Assembly (NCBI GenBank): GCA_031261265.1
Contig: JAISKI010000038.1
Location: forward strand, 1-30,722
Source: Candidatus Peribacteria bacterium
GTDB lineage: Bacteria; Patescibacteria; JAEDAM01; Absconditabacterales; Absconditicoccaceae
DNA length: 30,722 nt
Reading direction: 5' to 3'
Part shown: positions 26,217 to 30,722 of the stretch, piece by piece
Position numbering within the stretch: position 1 is the first letter of the stretch
How the letters are laid out: each line of letters opens with the position of its first letter
Notes under the pieces: model-generated
Seen by the model: the letters and a program-made list of their open reading frames with translations, nothing else
What the model was told of the DNA's origin: nothing
The model's database searches: none
Program-made: the position numbers and the translations under genes

Positions 26217-26738
26217 CTAATCATCGCCATAACAGTCTTCTATTTCTTCTTGAGAAATATCCAACGCATCAGAACGTAAACACTCCTCTGCATCAAAAGA
26301 AATTACATCATCCCAATTTTTTATAGGAAGACGACGGGAAAGAGCAGGTTTTTTATTGCAGATTTGATGCTCAATAATTTTCCATAAATTACCAGGAAAA
26401 TAATTCATCCAATCTTTCCAAAACCGATACCATTGCCAATAATTCCATTTTATGGGCTCTGGTGGTCCAAACAAATTTAATTGTACAAGATTCTGAGGTG
26501 GTAGAGGATCTATTCTAAAACATCTAATAAGCTGGTTAAGTACCTCTCTTTGAACCATATAATAGAATTTTTGTCCCTCATCAAAGTCTTCATCCGAAAT
26601 AGTAAGGTGTCCACGATAATGTCTTTCACTCCAGGCAAAGCCTCCCATCCCTTCTATAAGAAGGAAAAGTTGATATTCTGGCATAGTTAAAATATCATCT
26701 CGCCAAAATTTTAATTTTTTTTCATTTTCTGCATTCAT
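26217..26738 (-). CDS. Trp-rich hypothetical protein (173 aa)
   Basis: Not recognised. ATG 26738 to TAG 26217, no TGA codons. It has many Trp residues, clustered in IKWNYWQWYRFWKDWMNYF (about residues 96-114). The N-terminus (MNAENEKKLKFWRDDIL) is charged and the C-terminus acidic (EEIEDCYGDD). Despite the aromatic cluster there is no true transmembrane helix. It is monocistronic, with a terminator after it and a 17-bp palindrome (26775-26791) upstream. Confidence 0.65.
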   Translation of the reverse strand: MNAENEKKLKFWRDDILTMPEYQLFLLIEGMGGFAWSERHYRGHLTISDEDFDEGQKFYYMVQREVLNQLIRCFRIDPLPPQNLVQLNLFGPPEPIKWNYWQWYRFWKDWMNYFPGNLWKIIEHQICNKKPALSRRLPIKNWDDVISFDAEECLRSDALDISQEEIEDCYGDD

Positions 26739-26774
26739 ATTTTTTTTATTTTAATGATTTATTATATATTTATT

Positions 26775-26791
26775 TACTTATTAAATAAGTA
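26775..26791. promoter_or_regulatory. 17-bp palindrome upstream of the Trp-rich gene
   Basis: TACTTATT-A-AATAAGTA lies 37 bp before the ATG at 26738 on the minus strand. TATAAT lies between it and the start codon. Possible operator. Confidence 0.4.
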
Positions 26792-26882
26792 TTTGTCACA
26801 AAAAATCAAGAACAAATAAAACGAAAATTAAAAAAAGCTCCTATGTGGTTCTGATGGTATGATTTTGGTCGTAGAATTCAAG

Positions 26883-27587
26883 TTAATTGATTTCTTCGAG
26901 AGGGACGGAATGCGTGGTGTAATCGTGAGGGTCTTGGATAGGATGTCCATCTGTATTTCGATATACGCTTCGTCCCTGAGTTCCATTATTGATTTTTGGA
27001 AGTATACCAACGCCCCAACTCAATTGTCAACGCCAGGAAATGAGCTGATTAACACGCTGTTGTTCCTGTTTTGTGAGTGTAGTGATGTGGTCTAATAACA
27101 GAAACATCTGTTTGTGTAATCCCTCCGTAATGTCTCTGATAAGCTCAAAAAAATTACTACATTCAATATTGAGAATAATATTTTCCACGTCTTTGTCCGG
27201 CAATTCTTTTTTCTTTTGTTCTATCAGATTTTGTAAAGCAGATTGATACTCCTCGAACATGGTAAATGGCGTATTGGTGGAACAGAAACTATGTTTGTTT
27301 ATCAGTTGTAAAAGTTGCTCTGATGAAATATCGAGATGTTTTGCAGTAGATTTGAGAATGAACAGTACAATGTCTTCATCTTTATTTTTCTCTTGAACAT
27401 CTGCATAGATGTATTTCTTCTCTGAGTCATTTTCAAAAGTAGCATACATCATTTCTGATATGGTTTTTTCCAATTTCTCCATTTTGGAAGTATTCTCTTT
27501 TTCTGTTGCTTGCTCCATTTTTTGAGGGGAACAAAAACTGGGGTATTCATGGTTTAGAAATGATTGTATTCTTCTCTCGATTCTCAT
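26883..27587 (-). CDS. Hypothetical helical protein (234 aa)
   Basis: Not recognised. ATG 27587; code 25 reads through TGA (27029-27027) and adds 47 residues to TAA 26883. The first 186 residues are helical and Lys/Glu-rich, with a coiled-coil-like stretch near ENTSKMEKLEKTISEMM. The added tail is different in character: Gly/Pro/His-rich, with GVGILPKINNGTQGRSVYRN then TDGHPIQDPHDY, which reads like a small compact beta domain. It lies 23 bp after the decarboxylase homologue and has the same leader (TTTATTATTAAATCAGTAAAA), so they likely form an operon. Confidence 0.7.
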
Positions 27588-27610
27588 TTTTACTGATTTA
27601 ATAATAAAGT

Positions 27611-28771
27611 TTATTCGTGAATTTTACTAATATTTCATTGCGACATTACAACTCATTTAATTTTTGGTTTTCAGGGGAAACCAGATGACATTACAGCACC
27701 ATAAGCACCAACATTTTTTATTATTAAGTGCTCTCATTCTTCAACTTCACTTAACCATCTATCTTTGGCCAAGAAATCATTTTGTAATACAGTATTTCAT
27801 CTCACATCGTACTTTTTCTCTTTTCTTTCCATTTTCTCTACATTTTCTATTTCGTGATATGAATTATAAAGTTTAGGTCTAATCAATTCTCAAAATCAAG
27901 CATCAATAGCAATTTCTGCTTTTTCTTCTGTTAATTTCTTGATATTTGTAATTGTAGAGAGTAAATAAGCAACATTATTTAGCAACATTCTTCAAGGTTC
28001 AATCTTAAAGTTTATTTCTTTACCCATTTTTTCTGAAAGTTCTTCCACCAAAGAAGAATAATATTTTATAACCTCTTTTATGTCTAAATCTTGTTCCTCA
28101 TTCATATATTTTACTCAAAAACCACTACCAAAATTTACATATTCTAAATCAGGGAATTGTAGTGCATTATCAAACAATATTTTTCAAAAGTCACGAAAAG
28201 CCTGAATATCTTTAACATTTGAGGCAAAATATCAATGAATAGCAACAATACGATTACCAGAAGTTTTAGCAATATTTTTTATTTTCTCAAAATCTGATAC
28301 ATGTATCCCTACATTTGAAGTTGTAGAATGATTAGTTGTTTGACATCATTGAATTTGTATTGTATTAGGGATTTTCACTCTAATCCCAAAGGTCTTATTT
28401 GAAGATAACATACAAAATTTTTCTACTTCTTCCACACTATCTAGATTTATATTGATGTCTTTATCTATCAAAATTTTTAATAAATTTTTACTTATTCCTG
28501 TAGATGTGAAAGATATCTTAGAGGTTGGAAAATTATTTTTTTCTACAATATTCAATTCATATTCGGAATTTATTTGTACTCCAAATCAGGCATTTTTTAT
28601 AATTTTTAGTATTTCATCTAAATTATTACACATCACAGCAAAATAAATTTGACCTCTTGTATTTTTTAGTAAATCGGAAAAAAATTTACAATTATTTTCT
28701 AATGTATCTAAATTGTATATATACAGCGGTGTTCAATAATCAATAGCAATATCCGTATATTCAATTTCCAT
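27611..28771 (-). CDS. LysA/ODC-type PLP decarboxylase homologue, likely inactive
   Basis: 386 aa, visible only in code 25, with 14 TGA-Gly codons. The fold-III decarboxylase pattern is complete: GTPLYIYNLDTLE start, IVAIHGYFASN at the HxGS position, YVNFGSGFGVKY at GGGFGxxY, EPGRMLLNN at EPGR, IRPKLYNSYHEI and GAYGAVMSSGFPG. Two key residues are changed. The PLP-binding Lys of 'YA(L/V)KAN' is Met47 in YFAVMCNN, and the Cys of 'GPxCxSxD' is Val328 in GNTVLQNDFLAKD. Diaminopimelate and ornithine decarboxylases need both. The protein may have a binding or regulatory role, as antizyme inhibitor does for ODC. The reading frame is intact, which argues against simple decay. Confidence 0.8.
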
Positions 28772-28796
28772 TCTTTACTGATTTGATAATAAAGTA

Positions 28797-28829
28797 TTTA
28801 CATCATATATTTTATAGATGTAAAATCAA
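28797..28829 (-). promoter_or_regulatory. Promoter with inverted repeat, minus strand
   Basis: Minus strand: -35 TTGATT (28829-28824), 16-bp spacer, -10 TATGAT (28807-28802). TTTACATC (28797-28804) and GATGTAAA (28817-28824) form an 8-bp inverted repeat overlapping the -10 and -35 boxes. It precedes the decarboxylase homologue. Confidence 0.6.
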
Positions 28830-28880
28830 GGAAAAAACTATTCACCCTTGAAAACTCATCTCTAATCGTTATTTTAAGAG

Positions 28881-28896
28881 TCCCGATAAATCGGGA
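28881..28896. repeat. Perfect palindrome in the metG leader
   Basis: TCCCGAT-AA-ATCGGGA, 31 bp before the metG ATG. It could be a small repeat or a regulatory hairpin in the 5' leader; no T tract follows. Confidence 0.55.
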
Positions 28897-28926
28897 TAAA
28901 CAGATTTATTTTCCTACTCAGAACGC

Positions 28927-30672
28927 ATGAAGAAAAAGTTTTTCGTCACCACCCCCATTTATTACGCTAACGGACTGCCCCATATCGGACACGCCAACAG
29001 CTCGTTTATCGCGGACTTTTACGCAAGGCGAAAGAGATTGCTCGGCTATGAAGTCAAATTTTCCACAGGACTCGACGAGAATGGGCAAAAAATGGTAGAA
29101 AAAGCTAAAAGCGAAGGGAAGAAGGTTTTGGAATTCTTGGACGAAATCGCCGAAGGAAGCGTGAAAATCTGGAAAGAATTGGATATTTCCTATACGGATT
29201 TCATCAGAACCACCGATAAAGACCATCACGCTTTCGTGCAAAGTGTGTTGGAAAAGATTTACAACAAAGATTGTAGGGATTGAACCCGTCCAAATGACAA
29301 CAAAGATTGTAGGGACGGGTCTTGAACCCGTCCGAACGGCGAAGCCGTTGAAGATATTTATTTGGGTGAATATAGTGGATTGTATTGTGTGGGCTGTGAA
29401 GCGTTCAAAAATCCGAGAGATTTGACACCAGAAGGACTTTGTCCCGACCATTTGACCGAGCCAGAAGTGATTTCTGAGAAGAATTGGTTTTTTAATCTGA
29501 AAAAATATGTCAGCGTTTTTGAGAAATTATGGAAAGAAAAGCCTGACTTTGTCGAGCCTGGACACCGTTTCAACGAGGTGAAAGCGTTTGTTAATTCAGG
29601 TTTAGAAAATTTTTCTATTTCCAGAGAGAATAAACACACGGGAATTGGTATCCCGCTTCCGCGAGACGAAGAACAGATAACCTATGTGCGGTTTGATGCG
29701 TTATTGAACTATATCACGGTGTGTTATCGCAATGGGGAAAACGGGAAGTTTTGGGACGAAGATACAGAGATTTTGCACGTATTAGGAAAAGATATTGTGA
29801 AATTTCACGCAACCTATCGACCAGCAATGTTGGAATCAGCAGGATTTCGCCAGCCTGATAAGGAATTCGTGACGGGATATTTAACGGTAGACGGACAGAA
29901 AATGGGGAAATCACTCGGAAATGTGCTTGACCCCTTACAAATCGCAAGAGAGTATGATAGAGATGCATTGGTATTTTATCTCTTGTATGATGTGGCAATT
30001 GGATTGGACGGAGATTTCTCTTGGGAGAGATTTAAGGGAACTTGGGAAAAAATGCTGATTGGAGGTCGAGGAAATCTCGTGAATCGCGTTGCGAGCTTGG
30101 GAAAGAAGTATGGAGTGGTGAAGGGGAAGTTTGATGAAGAGAAACGAAAGTTTTTTAAGAAAGGGATACCTACGAAGTGATGATTATTCGAACATTCAAA
30201 TTCTCTTTTTGTGCTTGCAGAAATTGGTATGAACTATCAATCCAATCCAAATGATGCAAAAACACGAAAAATTTTTGATACACTCGTTCTTGGACATGCA
30301 GATACTAAAGACTTTGTAGAAGAATGGTATCAACTTGTTCAGTTAGCGAACGAGTACATCACAAAAGCAGAACCACGAAAAAAATATAAAGAAAATCCCG
30401 AAGAAGCGATAGCCGATTTGGAATTCTTGCTGTGGGTGATTAAGCAATTGGGATTGCTCTCTGCTCCTCTCTTAGTAAATGGATTTGCAAAATTGCAGAA
30501 AATTTTGGGGAATGATCAGATTTCACAAATCAATAGTTGACTTCCAAAAACCCCCGAAGAGGGCGTAAGCAATAGCGGAGGGTGTAGCCCTTCGCATTTC
30601 GAAGAAATATTTGATATGAAAGAGTTTGAGGTGAATTTAGAGCCGTTGATTATGTATGAGAGGAAAGAGTAA
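28927..30672 (+). CDS. metG: Methionyl-tRNA synthetase with repeat insertion
   Basis: 581 aa in code 25 (TAA 30670; TGA-Gly at 29281, 29323, 30178, 30181, 30538). It charges tRNA-Met. HIGH motif HIGH (residues 19-22), KMSKS-type KMGKS (325-329). The zinc-knuckle region is YCVGCEAF..LCPDH. It belongs to the shorter MetRS form without the C-terminal tRNA-binding domain. About 26 residues (near 116-141) are a GC-rich repeat inserted in frame between KIYNK and DIYLGEYSG, just before the zinc knuckle. A second likely insertion near 30544-30600 lies in the C-terminal domain. All catalytic motifs are intact. Confidence 0.95.
29261..29349 (+). repeat. In-frame repeat in metG, two direct copies
   Basis: ACAACAAAGATTGTAGGGA..GAACCCGTCC occurs twice (29261-29291 and 29297-29333). 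The second copy has a GGACGGGT / ACCCGTCC hairpin (29313-29333), then AACGGC-GAA-GCCGTT (29335-29349). The frame stays open only because two TGA codons (29281, 29323) read as Gly. Confidence 0.8.
30544..30600 (+). repeat. Possible second in-frame repeat in metG
   Basis: AAAACCCCCGAAGAGGGCG, then GGAGGGTGTAGCCCTTCG. GC-rich and hairpin-forming, coding a Gly/Ser/Pro-rich stretch unlike its surroundings in the C-terminal domain. Relation to family A is uncertain. Confidence 0.45.
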
Positions 30673-30685
30673 GTTTTTTGTTAAA

Positions 30686-30722
30686 CAACCCCTCCGCCCT
30701 ATCGGGCACCTCCCCTGACAGG
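30686..30722 (-). repeat. Palindromic repeat (family A), cut by window edge
   Basis: Minus strand: CCTGTCAGGGGAGGTGCCCG, ATAGGGCGGAGGGGTTGTT. It lies just after the metG stop and runs off the window end. Confidence 0.7.

Noticed and set aside
29261..29333. CRISPR-like direct repeats
   Set aside because: There are only two copies, adjacent without a spacer, and they are translated as part of metG.

Overview
This window comes from a bacterium that reads UGA as glycine (genetic code 25), so it belongs to the Gracilibacteria (BD1-5) / Absconditabacteria (SR1) branch of the candidate phyla radiation. TGA codons lie in frame inside clear core genes: ftsA, the dnaB-type helicase, metG, an SDR oxidoreductase and an RsuA-type pseudouridine synthase. 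Several sit at family-conserved glycines, for example the SDR motif TGGTSGLGE, where three of the glycines are TGA. Only TAA and TAG end genes here. Standard-code ORFs are therefore fragments, and the coordinates below are rebuilt with code 25. No clear Shine-Dalgarno sequences are seen. I found no tRNA, rRNA or CRISPR array. I cannot separate Gracilibacteria from Absconditabacteria from this window alone.

Layout. 1-2240: two terminators, a promoter and an exported SLH-type protein. 2450-7893: ftsA and ftsZ, separated by three unrecognised TGA-rich genes that share a 5' leader motif. 7936-10054: two small unknown genes and a ParB/Srx-fold protein. 10150-13053: a TRM11-like methyltransferase, an RsuA-family pseudouridine synthase, a 74-aa gene with a strong promoter and terminator, and a membrane-anchored DUF192 protein. 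13071-15931: a large non-coding block, mostly a 2.2-kb transcription unit. 15932-20614: a nucleotidyltransferase, a small minus-strand gene, a 6S-like RNA, a frameshifted HD protein, an SDR and the replicative helicase. 20660-21684: an unknown minus-strand RNA and engB. 22289-26738: a divergent pair (membrane protein and OLD-family ATPase/TOPRIM nuclease), then minus-strand genes (HTH/coiled-coil/membrane protein, phage-holin-4-like protein, Trp-rich unknown). 26883-28771: a minus-strand pair that includes a PLP-decarboxylase homologue without its key catalytic residues. 28927-30672: metG.

Three things stand out. First, 13365-15581 looks like a giant structured non-coding RNA. It has a strong promoter, an intrinsic terminator and three diverged tandem units (about 806, 811 and 520 nt) whose hairpins keep pairing while changing sequence. 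Second, GC-rich palindromic repeats are scattered through the window, and many lie in frame inside genes: five in the methyltransferase, one in the pseudouridine synthase and one or two in metG. This resembles the Rickettsia palindromic elements. Third, TGA-Gly use is strongly bimodal. ftsZ, engB and the ParB-like gene have none, while the ftsA-ftsZ island, the SDR and the decarboxylase homologue are rich in it. Recognisable promoters have a strikingly constant 16-bp spacer.
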